In this document: piece by piece, positions 15,927 through 24,528 of the stretch
Position numbering within the stretch: position 1 is the stretch's first letter
Layout of the letters: each line of letters starts with the position of its first letter
Notes under the pieces: model-generated
What the model was told of the DNA's origin: nothing
The model's input: only the letters and a program-made list of their open reading frames with translations
Database searches by the model: none
Translations under genes and position numbers: made by a program
Assembly (NCBI GenBank): GCA_003635255.1
Contig: PYJC01000137.1
Coordinates: 1 to 45,869, forward strand
Reading direction: 5' to 3'
Source of the DNA: Candidatus Poribacteria bacterium
GTDB lineage: Bacteria; Poribacteria; WGA-4E; WGA-3G
DNA length: 45,869 bases

Positions 15927-16655
15927 TTGGCAAAGGACATGCACGCTTTAAAAGAGACGTTTGATCAGCATGGATTCCCTTTAACGACACAGCAGGTAGC
16001 ACAGTTTGACCGCTATCGCACCGAACTGCTCCGGTGGAATAAACATATAAACCTAACAGCAATTACAGATGAAAATGAGATCATTCACAAGCATTTTCTC
16101 GATTCGTTGAGTGTTTTAGAACATATTTCACTTAAAAGTGGTGATGCTGTGATTGATGTCGGAACAGGGGCAGGGTTCCCTGGAATCGTCCTGAAAATCT
16201 ATGTGCCAGATATTCGACTAACGCTTGTTGAAGCATCAAAAAAGAAAGGAAGTTTCCTAAAATTTCTGATCTCACAACTGAATCTTGACCAAGAACTCGT
16301 CTACAGACACTTTGACAAAGGCGCGAGTTCTTGGTCAAATCAAAAAGTAAATACTGAAGTACTGACTGAACGTGCGGAAGTTTGTGCACGAGACCCTGAT
16401 CGCGTTGGTGCCTATGATTGGGTCTTCACTCGTTACGTCGCAACTATCCAAGACTCGGCGGCGTACTGCCTACCGTTCCTAAAATCAAGCGGGAAGTGGG
16501 TAGCTTACAAGTCCGGAAAAGAGATAATCAATAGTGAAATTGACAACAGCACCACACACCTTAGCGCGCTCGGTGGATGCGTTGAAACTGTCTTTACCAA
16601 TTCAAAACTCAACCGAGGTTATGTTGTAATGCACCGTGTTAACACAAAGGAATAA
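15927..16655 (+). CDS. rsmG: 16S rRNA (guanine527-N7)-methyltransferase RsmG (GidB)
   Basis: Up to 242 residues. YRTELLRWNKHINLTAITDENEIIHKHFLDSL is the N-terminal signature, VIDVGTGAGFPGIVLKI the SAM-binding loop, and KKKGSFLKFL and WVAYKSGKE the downstream motifs. The usual SRAVA-type segment reads TRYVATIQ and is preceded by a short insertion. The start is uncertain: TTG at 15927 gives tight coupling to mnmG, while ATG at 15939 has AAAGGA very close. It methylates N7 of G527 in 16S rRNA; loss gives low-level streptomycin resistance in known bacteria. Confidence 0.93.
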   Translation: MAKDMHALKETFDQHGFPLTTQQVAQFDRYRTELLRWNKHINLTAITDENEIIHKHFLDSLSVLEHISLKSGDAVIDVGTGAGFPGIVLKIYVPDIRLTLVEASKKKGSFLKFLISQLNLDQELVYRHFDKGASSWSNQKVNTEVLTERAEVCARDPDRVGAYDWVFTRYVATIQDSAAYCLPFLKSSGKWVAYKSGKEIINSEIDNSTTHLSALGGCVETVFTNSKLNRGYVVMHRVNTKE

Positions 16656-16687
16656 AAGCCTAAAAAGAAACACTAAGGATAAGTCTT

Positions 16688-17026
16688 ATGAATTTTGAGA
16701 CAACAATCGAGACGGGCAATATCTCCACCCTTCATGTTGAAGGTAAAATCCTTGGAAATGCTACCGATACTTTTCGCAAGGAAATGGAACTGCAACTTCA
16801 AACGGGGCGCGATAAATTAGTCGTTGATCTAACGAACGTTTCGTTAATCGACAGCAGTGCGTTGGGCGCAATTGTGACCACCTTAAAATACTGTCAGCAA
16901 TCAGGTGGAAAATTGGTTTTGCTTAAACCACAGAAAGCAGTTCAAGAAGTTTTGGAGGTAACGCAGCTCGCAACCGTTATTGAAATTTATGATACGGAGG
17001 AGGCCGCGCGCGCCGCTTTCTCGTAA
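16688..17026 (+). CDS. STAS-domain anti-sigma factor antagonist
   Basis: 112 residues with AAGGAT upstream of the ATG. The single STAS domain has VVDLTNVSLIDSSALGAIV, where the DSS motif carries the phosphorylatable serine of the SpoIIAA/RsbV family. Such proteins are phosphorylated by RsbW-type kinases and reactivated by PP2C phosphatases. Both partners are encoded downstream (20902 and 19531), with a second STAS protein at 21815, so this is one member of a local partner-switching module. The actual target of the switch is not visible. Confidence 0.93.
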   Translation: MNFETTIETGNISTLHVEGKILGNATDTFRKEMELQLQTGRDKLVVDLTNVSLIDSSALGAIVTTLKYCQQSGGKLVLLKPQKAVQEVLEVTQLATVIEIYDTEEAARAAFS

Positions 17027-17126
17027 TAACAGGAACCGGGCAAATCGGGCACACCCTCGGTAAAATCCGGGTTTAAAGGTGTCTGAGTTTAGACAGAAAG
17101 CGCGCCGACACGCATCAACTGGAAAC

Positions 17127-19538
17127 ATGAAAGACAAAAATCGTACAGAACGTTTTCGGTTTAAGGTTGGGCTACGCGGTCAACAGGTGGTCCTTTTTCT
17201 GTTAGTCGCACTTATGCCACTGTTCGCCGTTTCACTGGCGATCAAGGTGTTGGGTGAAGATGCCCTAAAAGGAACTGTCGGTGAAAATCATGTGCTGCTG
17301 GCGCAAGAAAAACTCGCTCACGTCGATAATGCTATTTCCGAGAAAATCGCAAAAATCCAAGCTGAACTCCCAAATATCCGACCAGCAGTTATGAATTCCA
17401 ACACCGCTAACGGGAGCGAAGCCGTATTTTTTAAGGTTTGGACGAAACTCGTGGATAGTATCCGTCTACTTGAAACCTACGCCGGAAACAAAACTGAGGT
17501 AACTATTACCAATGCATCCGGACACGCGCTCCGTTCAAACAACGAAAAACTCAAATACTTTACCGAAAAAGGCCTACCTCACCAAGTGAACAACACAACC
17601 TGGTGGCAGCGGGCATACAACAACGGCATAGGTTACCCATTCGCTGAAGACATCCGTTATGATAAAACACGAAAAGTACATCTGTTACCAATCGCACTCC
17701 CAATACGTGCAAGATCCCAAGCCGCGGCAGCAACTGCTGAAAATAACACCGTCGGTGTGTTGAGGATTGTACTGGTACTCCCTGAACTCACACGTATTGT
17801 GGAGTCGAGCCTCGAATTGGAGAAAACGCATACCATCTTAACAGATGAATCCGGTAAAATTATTGCCGCTTCATCGGAAAGCGGGTATCAAGTAGATACC
17901 TACATAGAAATGAACAACGCAGCAGAGGAAGCAATTATCGAGGCTAAAAGAGGCGAACACGGAAAATACTACGATTATGAAGCTGAAGGTGAAGCCGATA
18001 GCTTCAACGAACCGCGGGTCTATGGTTGGGCGCGAACCCGCCCCTCACCTGCAAAGTGGAAGGAGCGACAAAACTTCAGCAACTGGATCGTCTTTATTTC
18101 TCGTCCAACGGCTTCGGCTTATGTTGGAATCGTCAAATTAAACAACTATATTTTTTATGTTACCATTGTGTCAAGTTGTATCGTTGTACTTATTGCATGG
18201 TGGGCAGCACAACGGATCGCAACACCTATATTGAAAGTGGCACAAGCCGCACGTAGTATTGGGCAAGGTGAATTTGATAGCGAAATTGTCGTTGACAGCG
18301 ATGATGAAGTCGGCACCCTCGCTGAAGAATTCAACGAAATGCGCCGAAACCTGAAAACCGCAGTTGATAAACTCACCCGAGAGGAGAGAAAACTTACCGC
18401 CATCGTTGATAATCTCGGTGAAGGGCTGATTGTTGTTGAACCCACGGGACATGTACTCTACGTCAATCCTGTGGCTGAACGACTCCTTAACCTCGGAGAA
18501 ACCGCTGGTTACAAAAACTATATCACAATTGACACAGAAACCAGCGCAATTCGCTGGACAAAAGCATCAGAATCAACCGGAGAACCCCAAATACAAGAAA
18601 CACAAACGGTTGATATGAAAATTCTTTCTGCCTCACAACGTGAAATGGCACAACACCAAACGATGATTGTAGAGATGAGTGTCAATGGACATCAACTCAA
18701 CGGTGATGAGGCTCGGGTCCTCCGCATTATAGCCAGCCAGTTTCCTGATGCAAGCAACAACATCGCCGGCACAGTCTATGTCTTTGATGACGTTACAAAT
18801 GAACACGAAATAGAGCAAATGAAATCGGAGTTTGTGTCCCTCGTGTCGCATGAATTACGAACACCGCTAACTTCCATCATCGGCTTTATTTCACTGATAC
18901 TTGATGGGAAAACCGGCGAAATTAATCAGAAACAGCACGAAAGTTTGAGTCGCGCACACCGTCAATCAAAGCGACTCGCTGTCCTTATTAACGATCTGCT
19001 TGACATCTCCCGAATTGAAGCCGGACGTATTGAGATGAAGCAGGAGCAAGTACAGATAGATTGGATAGCAAAACGGCGAATCGAAGAACTCCGTCCACAA
19101 GCAGATGAGAAATCTATCTCGCTACGCCTGGAGACACCGCCGAACTTACCGCTGATGATTGCCGATGCTGACCGGATTGGACAAATTTTTATCAACCTTA
19201 TCGGAAACGCTATTAAATTTACGCCCGATAACGGACAGGTGACGGTCAGAATATCAAAATCTTCTCACAATGGGAGTGAACAACACGACGGTCTTCACAT
19301 TGAAGTTATCGACACGGGACCAGGTATCCCCGCTGAAGAGAGAGAAAAGGTTTTCGATAAATTCAGACAACTCGGAAGTGTACAAACTCGACAACAAGGC
19401 GGGAGTGGCTTAGGGCTCTCAATCGCTTCTGGAATCGTCGAAGCACACGGTGGAAAATTATGGGTAGACACTGGAGATAACGGACAAGGGTGCAACTTCC
19501 AGTTTTTTATTCCGTTGGAAAAGGGCAAAAATGGCTGA
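17127..19538 (+). CDS. Multidomain membrane sensor histidine kinase
   Basis: 803 residues from ATG 17127 (GGA 5 nt upstream); an in-frame GTG at 17079 would add 16 residues. TM1 is about 18-42, then a large extracytoplasmic sensor (about 43-330, Cache-like in layout), TM2 (NNYIFYVTIVSSCIVVLIAWW), HAMP (RIATPILKVAQAARSIGQGEFDSEI) and a PAS region (LTAIVDNLGEGLIVVEPTGHVLYVNPVAERLLNL). HisKA has His575 (FVSLVSHELRTPLTSIIGFI), and HATPase has QIFINLIGNAIKFTPD, VIDTGPGIPAEE and GSGLGLSIASGIVEAHGG. It overlaps the downstream REC-PP2C gene by 8 nt, so it very probably phosphorylates that receiver and so controls the partner switch. Confidence 0.94.
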   Translation: MKDKNRTERFRFKVGLRGQQVVLFLLVALMPLFAVSLAIKVLGEDALKGTVGENHVLLAQEKLAHVDNAISEKIAKIQAELPNIRPAVMNSNTANGSEAVFFKVWTKLVDSIRLLETYAGNKTEVTITNASGHALRSNNEKLKYFTEKGLPHQVNNTTWWQRAYNNGIGYPFAEDIRYDKTRKVHLLPIALPIRARSQAAAATAENNTVGVLRIVLVLPELTRIVESSLELEKTHTILTDESGKIIAASSESGYQVDTYIEMNNAAEEAIIEAKRGEHGKYYDYEAEGEADSFNEPRVYGWARTRPSPAKWKERQNFSNWIVFISRPTASAYVGIVKLNNYIFYVTIVSSCIVVLIAWWAAQRIATPILKVAQAARSIGQGEFDSEIVVDSDDEVGTLAEEFNEMRRNLKTAVDKLTREERKLTAIVDNLGEGLIVVEPTGHVLYVNPVAERLLNLGETAGYKNYITIDTETSAIRWTKASESTGEPQIQETQTVDMKILSASQREMAQHQTMIVEMSVNGHQLNGDEARVLRIIASQFPDASNNIAGTVYVFDDVTNEHEIEQMKSEFVSLVSHELRTPLTSIIGFISLILDGKTGEINQKQHESLSRAHRQSKRLAVLINDLLDISRIEAGRIEMKQEQVQIDWIAKRRIEELRPQADEKSISLRLETPPNLPLMIADADRIGQIFINLIGNAIKFTPDNGQVTVRISKSSHNGSEQHDGLHIEVIDTGPGIPAEEREKVFDKFRQLGSVQTRQQGGSGLGLSIASGIVEAHGGKLWVDTGDNGQGCNFQFFIPLEKGKNG

Positions 19539-20775
19539 AACGATTTTAGTCGTCGATGACGATCTGGATATACTTGAACTACTAAAGATGAACCTTGAAC
19601 CAGAAGGCTACAAGGTACAAACCGCAAGTGATGGAGACAGCGCAGTGCAAAGTGCCTGCACAGATCCACCAGACCTGATCCTTCTGGATGTGATGATGCC
19701 ACATAAAAATGGATTCCAGGTCGTAGAAGAACTAAAAGATATAGAGGAGACAAAAAACGTTCCAATCATTCTCGTTACGGCGCGCGGGCAGACGGAGGAT
19801 AAAGTCCGAGGTTTGGATACCGGTGCCGACGATTACATCACAAAACCCTTTGATTTACGCGAAGTAACCGCCCGTGTTGAAGCCGTCCTCGGCAGAACTC
19901 GACCCATTAAATACATCAATCCGCTTATGCGCGCAATGGGAGACGGGTTCAGCGAAAAGGGGCTCGAACAACTCGCAGGACATCTTCAAGCCGCCGCTGC
20001 TATTCAGAAAAAATTATTACCGGAACAAGCACCCAATATTGATGGATTTGACATTGCAACCCTCTTACAAAGTTCTACATCCGTCTCCGGCGACTTCTAC
20101 GATTTCATCCCGTTGAGTGAAACACAGATCGGAATTGTTCTCGGTGATGTAAAGGGAAGTGGTATTCCAGCAGCACTGCTGATGGTGATGATTCGGACAG
20201 CACTCCGACTACTCTGCCATGAGGAAGAGGCACCCGCTTCAATCCTTAAACGGATTAATGACTTAGTCGTCCAAGACACCGAAGCGGATCTATTCGCAAC
20301 AATGATATACGGGATATTAGACACAACCGATTCAACCTTTACCTATTCAAACGGTGGACACTGCTATCCATTTCACTGGACTCAGGACCGCAATATAACC
20401 CGCTTAAAAACAGGCGGTATGTTGATAGGGGCATTCAAGGAAGCAACATTCACAACCGATTTCTGTCTCATGGCACCTGGCGATATCATCGCTTTCTATA
20501 CCGATGGTATCACTGAAACAGGAATTGGAGATAACACGAATTCCGAAGGGAATCAAAGTATAGCCACAAGTCCAGAATCAGATGATAGCAACGAAGACGC
20601 AATACTGACCGATATCTTCTACGGCGGGGATAGGCTTGCCGCTTGTCTCTCCGAAAATACTTCACTATCAGCATCAGCGTTATGCGAAGCCATTGTTGAA
20701 GATTTAGCACGGTTCAGTGGAAGCACACAAACCCATGATGACAGGGCTTTAATTGTTATAAAACGCGATGTCTAA
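19531..20775 (+). CDS. Response regulator with PP2C (SpoIIE/RsbU-type) phosphatase output
   Basis: 414 residues. The receiver domain (1-125) has the acidic pocket DDD at 9-11, phosphoacceptor Asp53 (LILLDVMMP) and lysine in DYITKPFD. A linker helix (LAGHLQAAAAIQKKLLPEQAP) typical of RsbU/SpoIIE leads to the PP2C-like domain: SVSGDFYDF, GIVLGDVKGSGIPAALLM, FATMIYGILD, TYSNGGHCYPF and APGDIIAFYTDGITE keep the metal-binding aspartates. It should dephosphorylate the STAS proteins at 16688 and/or 21815 when switched by the kinase whose gene overlaps it. Confidence 0.95.
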   Translation: MAETILVVDDDLDILELLKMNLEPEGYKVQTASDGDSAVQSACTDPPDLILLDVMMPHKNGFQVVEELKDIEETKNVPIILVTARGQTEDKVRGLDTGADDYITKPFDLREVTARVEAVLGRTRPIKYINPLMRAMGDGFSEKGLEQLAGHLQAAAAIQKKLLPEQAPNIDGFDIATLLQSSTSVSGDFYDFIPLSETQIGIVLGDVKGSGIPAALLMVMIRTALRLLCHEEEAPASILKRINDLVVQDTEADLFATMIYGILDTTDSTFTYSNGGHCYPFHWTQDRNITRLKTGGMLIGAFKEATFTTDFCLMAPGDIIAFYTDGITETGIGDNTNSEGNQSIATSPESDDSNEDAILTDIFYGGDRLAACLSENTSLSASALCEAIVEDLARFSGSTQTHDDRALIVIKRDV

Positions 20776-20901
20776 AACACAACGGGCATGCCGTGGCGGC
20801 ACTTCCCGTATAACAAAATAACGAAAGACCGGACTATTCTCAAGTCCGTCTTGTAGACACCCTTGGAAAACATCCAAGGACACAGAGAAGGAGCTTCAGA
20901 C

Positions 20902-21609
20902 GTGGGCGAGAGGACTGAACAAGCTATTACGCTTTCTCTCCCAAGCTCAATGCAACATGTTTACCTACTCAAGGCTGTTGTTACCGAAATTCTGAACGAG
21001 ACGGATTTCGATGAAGACACCCAAGAGCAGATTAACATTGCTGCCATTGAAGCGGGTACAAACGCGATTAAAAACAGCAACAGAGAGGATACAGGCAAAC
21101 AAATAACTTTTCAGTTAATGCCGACTGAAAACGAACTTATTGTTAGCACACTCGAGGAAAGCGAAGTATTCAAACATAAAGAAACCGAAACCGCACAGGT
21201 TATTATGCTTTCTCTTCCAAGCTCAATGCAACATGTTTACCTGCTCGACGTTGTCGTTACCGAGATTTTAAAAGGAACCGATTTCTCTGAGGAAACTCAA
21301 GAGCAAATTAACCTCGCCGCCATCGAAGGGGGGACAAACGCAATCAAACATGGCAATAAAGAGGATCCACGCAAAAGAGCATCGATCCAGTTTATTCTTG
21401 ATGAAGATAAATTAACTATTGTTATTGAGGACGAAGGCGACGGATTCACACGCCAAGAGGTCGCCGACCCACTTGATCCAGCAAATTTGCTCAAAAGCAG
21501 TGGTAGAGGCCTATTCCTCATGGAAGCCTGTATGGATTCCGTAACCTATGAAGCCAATGGCACCATTATCAAAATGGTTAAACACCTGGTAGAACTGGAG
21601 GCACAATGA
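20902..21609 (+). CDS. RsbW-like anti-sigma serine kinase with an internal, degenerate duplication
   Basis: 235 residues from GTG 20902, chosen because AAGGAG lies 8 nt upstream; an in-frame TTG at 20863 is poorer. Two copies of an HATPase_c module lie in tandem. The C-terminal copy is complete: N box AAIEGGTNAIKHGN, G1 VIEDEGDGF, G2 GRGLFLMEACMDSV. The N-terminal copy keeps LSLPSSMQHVYLL and AAIEAGTNAIKNSN but its G1/G2 region is gone (STLEESEVFKHKE), so it should not bind ATP. The DNA of the two copies is nearly identical over the first 40 bases, so the duplication is fairly recent. It probably phosphorylates the neighbouring STAS proteins and sequesters a target when they are phosphorylated. 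Confidence 0.9.
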   Translation: MGERTEQAITLSLPSSMQHVYLLKAVVTEILNETDFDEDTQEQINIAAIEAGTNAIKNSNREDTGKQITFQLMPTENELIVSTLEESEVFKHKETETAQVIMLSLPSSMQHVYLLDVVVTEILKGTDFSEETQEQINLAAIEGGTNAIKHGNKEDPRKRASIQFILDEDKLTIVIEDEGDGFTRQEVADPLDPANLLKSSGRGLFLMEACMDSVTYEANGTIIKMVKHLVELEAQ

Positions 21610-21814
21610 TATTTACTTCAAATTTTTATAGATCTCATACCACTCAGCCTACCAGAAAGATGTCTTAAGACCTATTTTATCCAATACATCCAAGCCTTTC
21701 CGCATATAGGATGCAACATATAAGCATCGAATTTCATCAAAGCGGATGGACAGGCATCGTATGCAGCAATTGCCGCTTTAGGTTTGGGACTATTTTACAT
21801 TTCAAGGAATTACT

Positions 21815-22174
21815 ATGCAAGTTAATGTTCGACATAAAGGCAATATTACAATTTTAGATATTGAGGGTAAAGTTATTGGAGCAGATGCCTTAGCCCTTAA
21901 ATCCATCATTGACCAACAGATTGAAGCAGCGAATAACGAAGCGGAACAGGAGGAAAAACTCAATTTAATTTTAAACATGGAACGGGTCCAGATGATGGAC
22001 AGTTCCGGTTTAGGCGTGCTTGTCGCTTCTTACACCACCATTCGCAGGAATGACGGACGCGTCGTACTTCTCAATCTCGGAGGCAACATCAGAAGTCTTA
22101 TTGTTATGGCAAAACTGATGACAATTTTTGACTGCTACAATACAGAAGCAGAAGCTATCGGTCATTTCCTATAG
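21815..22174 (+). CDS. STAS-domain anti-sigma factor antagonist
   Basis: 119 residues with AAGGAAT before the ATG. NLILNMERVQMMDSSGLGVLVASYTTIRRNDGRVVLLNL is the STAS core and DSS holds the phosphorylatable serine. It is a second RsbV-like protein in the module, a different paralog from the one at 16688. A 205-bp gap with no recognisable gene separates it from the RsbW-like gene. Confidence 0.93.
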   Translation: MQVNVRHKGNITILDIEGKVIGADALALKSIIDQQIEAANNEAEQEEKLNLILNMERVQMMDSSGLGVLVASYTTIRRNDGRVVLLNLGGNIRSLIVMAKLMTIFDCYNTEAEAIGHFL

Positions 22175-22267
22175 GTCTAAGCGGAATAGTTATCATGCTT
22201 CGCAGTGAGAACAGTTAAAGAGAGTTTCTGTAGCAGATACAGCAAACAGCACTGCCACAGGGTGACT

Positions 22268-22334
22268 CTTAACTGAAAACTGATAACCGAAAACTGAAAA
22301 CCATTATCACTGACAACCGATAACTGAAAACTAC
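22268..22334. repeat. AACTGATAAC repeat array, longest copy
   Basis: Degenerate tandem units of AACTGAAAAC, TGATAACCGA and TGACAACCGA run up to 6 bp before the next start codon. It occupies the place where a ribosome site would be expected, and no Shine-Dalgarno sequence is visible. Confidence 0.65.
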
Positions 22335-22340
22335 TAAAAT

Positions 22341-23063
22341 ATGGAAGCACGTATCTCTACTGACACCGCACAGAGCATCAATTTATGGTACAAATGCACC
22401 GGGTGCAACGAATTTGTTTTCAGAGGTGAACTTGAACGGAACCTTTACATCTGCTCGCACTGTGGTGTTTTATTTCCTTTACTCACTGAAAAACGTCTCG
22501 AGTACCTACTCGACGATCCTTCAGCAGCAAAAATTAGATCAACTAACGCCGCTGGCATCACTGCCGAGGGAACGATCTCAGGGTATCCCGTCTCTCTTTT
22601 CATCGCTGATATGGATGTGATTCCAAATGAGATTGACGTGTCCCTTCTCCTTGCAGCCATTGAAAACGTTTTACAAAAACGGATGCCATTAATCACGATT
22701 GTCGCATGCCAACCGGAGGGATCCGAAGAAACTTTGACAGAAACCAGCTATTTGACAATGCAACTGGAGCGATTAGTAGACGCTGCACTTCCTCATATCA
22801 CTGTTCTGACTGAAACAGACATATATCCACTTGCCACGCATCTTCCTGTCGGCGAATTGGTTATTGCGGAAAGCACAGCAGCACCCCAAAAAACGGCACA
22901 CCCAAATCTACAACCCGCACCGCATGCCCCGGAAGAACAACTCCTTACGCAGCTCTCAACCTCAGAACCCCAGAGAGAACCCGACATAAGTATTGACTGC
23001 TATATCCCGCGCGAAGAACTTCCTGACATGTTAGGACGATTGCTGAAATTTTTTTCGGTATAA
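22341..23063 (+). CDS. AccD-like zinc-ribbon protein, divergent and truncated
   Basis: 240 residues. The N-terminus (LWYKCTGCNEFVFRGELERN, then LYICSHCGVLFPLLTEKRLE) matches the zinc ribbon and following helix of acetyl-CoA carboxylase carboxyltransferase beta, with Cys19, Cys22, Cys38 and Cys41. The stretch GTISGYPVSLFIADMDVIPNEID resembles the start of the carboxyltransferase fold, but the catalytic acyl-CoA core (GSMG-type region) is missing. The C-terminus is a Pro/Ala/Gln-rich linker and an unrelated IDCYIPREELPDMLGRLLKFF segment. It is unlikely to be a working AccD. It might be a regulatory or nucleic-acid-binding derivative; function unknown. Confidence 0.65.
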   Translation: MEARISTDTAQSINLWYKCTGCNEFVFRGELERNLYICSHCGVLFPLLTEKRLEYLLDDPSAAKIRSTNAAGITAEGTISGYPVSLFIADMDVIPNEIDVSLLLAAIENVLQKRMPLITIVACQPEGSEETLTETSYLTMQLERLVDAALPHITVLTETDIYPLATHLPVGELVIAESTAAPQKTAHPNLQPAPHAPEEQLLTQLSTSEPQREPDISIDCYIPREELPDMLGRLLKFFSV

Positions 23064-23090
23064 CCGCCAGACGCAACACCTCCTACTATT

Positions 23091-23193
23091 TATGGTAAAA
23101 CCCAAAAATAAATAGACATTCTTCCCGCACTGGTAGGCGAGGTTTCTAACCTCGCCGGTGCGGAGTGTCCAATTAATTCTCAACTTTACTATA
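23091..23193. repeat. Family B inverted-repeat element, copy 1
   Basis: TATGGTAAA (23091-23099) and TTTACTATA (23185-23193) are imperfect terminal repeats. The central hairpin GGCGAGGTT-TCT-AACCTCGCC (23136-23156) is extended by CCGCAC/GTGCGG. It lies 46 bp upstream of galK. Confidence 0.7.
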
Positions 23194-23239
23194 TATATGT
23201 TAGATGTAAGTCAAGGACCCACCAACCGTTGGAGCGAAA

Positions 23240-24364
23240 ATGAAAAAAAACGTTTCGGGCAACGATCTGAGGACTCTAAGAAACCTCAACCAACAATCCA
23301 ATCGAATCGCCTCCATTACACAGAAATTTGAGGAAACCTTCGGCAGCTCGCCTATATTCATCGCATCCGCCCCTGGCAGAGTGAACCTCATCGGTGAACA
23401 TACAGATTACAACGACGGTTATGTGTTTCCAGTCGCCATTGATAAATATATTAATATCGCCCTACGTCAGCGAACTGACCGACGTGTCACACTACACGCA
23501 TCAGATGTCAACGATACTTCGGAATTCGACCTTGATGCCCTCCATACTATCCCACAACAAGCCCCTGCCTGGAGCCATTACCTTATCGGTGTCGCATCTC
23601 TCCTCCAAGCATCAGGGAGAAAAATAGCAGGGATAGATGCCGTTATCACTGGCGATGTACCGATTGGCGCAGGGTTAAGTTCTTCAGCCGCACTTTCAGT
23701 CTCTGCCACACTCGCTTTTTTAGCTGCAGGCTCTGAACTTGAAGCATTAGAATCAGAAAATGATAAGAAAGAACTCGCAGCATTATGCCAACGCGTTGAA
23801 CACGAATTTGCCGGAGTTAACTGTGGTATCATGGACCAGACAATCTCACTGTTAGGGAAGGAAAACCATGGACTGTTCCTTGACTGTCGCTCGCTTGAAT
23901 ATGAGCATATTCCGCTTAATTTGGCTGGTCACTACATTACGATCTGCAATACAGAAGAATTACCGGCGTTAACACAAAAGAGATGTCGGTATGTCATTGA
24001 AGAAAATACGCGTGTATTAGAGGCAGTTTCTGTCCTCAAAATACCTACAGAAAAAACAGGCGAAGCACTCATACAATTTGGTAATCTAATGAACGCCTCA
24101 CATAACGGACTGCGCGACGATTATGAAGTCAGCTGCAAGGAGTTAGATCTACTTACAGATATCGCACGTAGCATCACAGGGGTGATTGGAAGTCGCATGA
24201 CAGGTGCCGGTTTTGGAGGCTGCACCGTTAGCATCGTTCATAAAGACGCTTTAGAACCGTTCCAGACCCGTGTCCGAAAAGAATACCACGAACAGATCGG
24301 TATTGAACCTGAAATTTATCTCTGCAATGTTGGGGACGGCGCACAAGTTTTGCGGATTTTTTAA
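23240..24364 (+). CDS. galK: Galactokinase-like GHMP kinase with internal deletion
   Basis: 374 residues; GGAG precedes the ATG. GHMP motifs: APGRVNLIGEHTDYNDG (44-60, galactokinase signature), DVPIGAGLSSSAALSV (ATP loop), EFAGVNCGIMDQ (catalytic-Asp region) and RMTGAGFGGCTVSIV near the C-terminus. After LDCRSLEYEHIPLNLAGHYITICNT the chain jumps to ELPALTQKRCRYVIEEN. By comparison with E. coli GalK as I recall it, about 40-45 residues holding the conserved YN.RR.EC segment are absent. An N-terminal extension of about 20 residues compensates in length. It should phosphorylate galactose or a related sugar, but the missing segment includes sugar-contact residues. The next gene is a second sugar kinase. 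Confidence 0.85.
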   Translation: MKKNVSGNDLRTLRNLNQQSNRIASITQKFEETFGSSPIFIASAPGRVNLIGEHTDYNDGYVFPVAIDKYINIALRQRTDRRVTLHASDVNDTSEFDLDALHTIPQQAPAWSHYLIGVASLLQASGRKIAGIDAVITGDVPIGAGLSSSAALSVSATLAFLAAGSELEALESENDKKELAALCQRVEHEFAGVNCGIMDQTISLLGKENHGLFLDCRSLEYEHIPLNLAGHYITICNTEELPALTQKRCRYVIEENTRVLEAVSVLKIPTEKTGEALIQFGNLMNASHNGLRDDYEVSCKELDLLTDIARSITGVIGSRMTGAGFGGCTVSIVHKDALEPFQTRVRKEYHEQIGIEPEIYLCNVGDGAQVLRIF

Positions 24365-24380
24365 ATATTAGGTTTCTGCT

Positions 24381-24526
24381 GTCAAAACCACCTAACTGAA
24401 CCGCAAGGAAATATAAAATATCAACTAAAAAACCAAAAACGTAAGCCGTAATGGAATGGAGGCGACTCTACGGAATGGGACTTCAAGGGTCAAAATCACC
24501 TAACCGAACCGCAAGGAAATATAAAA
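24381..24526 (+). repeat. Leader repeat, copies 1 and 2 (CCTAACCGAACCGCAAGGAA)
   Basis: GTCAAAA..CACCTAACYGAACCGCAAGGAAATATAAAA occurs at 24381-24419 and again at 24489-24526, and a third time at 25848-25886. Each copy carries its own Shine-Dalgarno-like AAGGAA. Copy 2 directly provides the ribosome site for the ROK kinase at 24529. A companion block (CTACGGAATGGGACTTCAAG, 24470-24487) recurs at 25775-25794. Confidence 0.7.
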
Positions 24527-24528
24527 AG

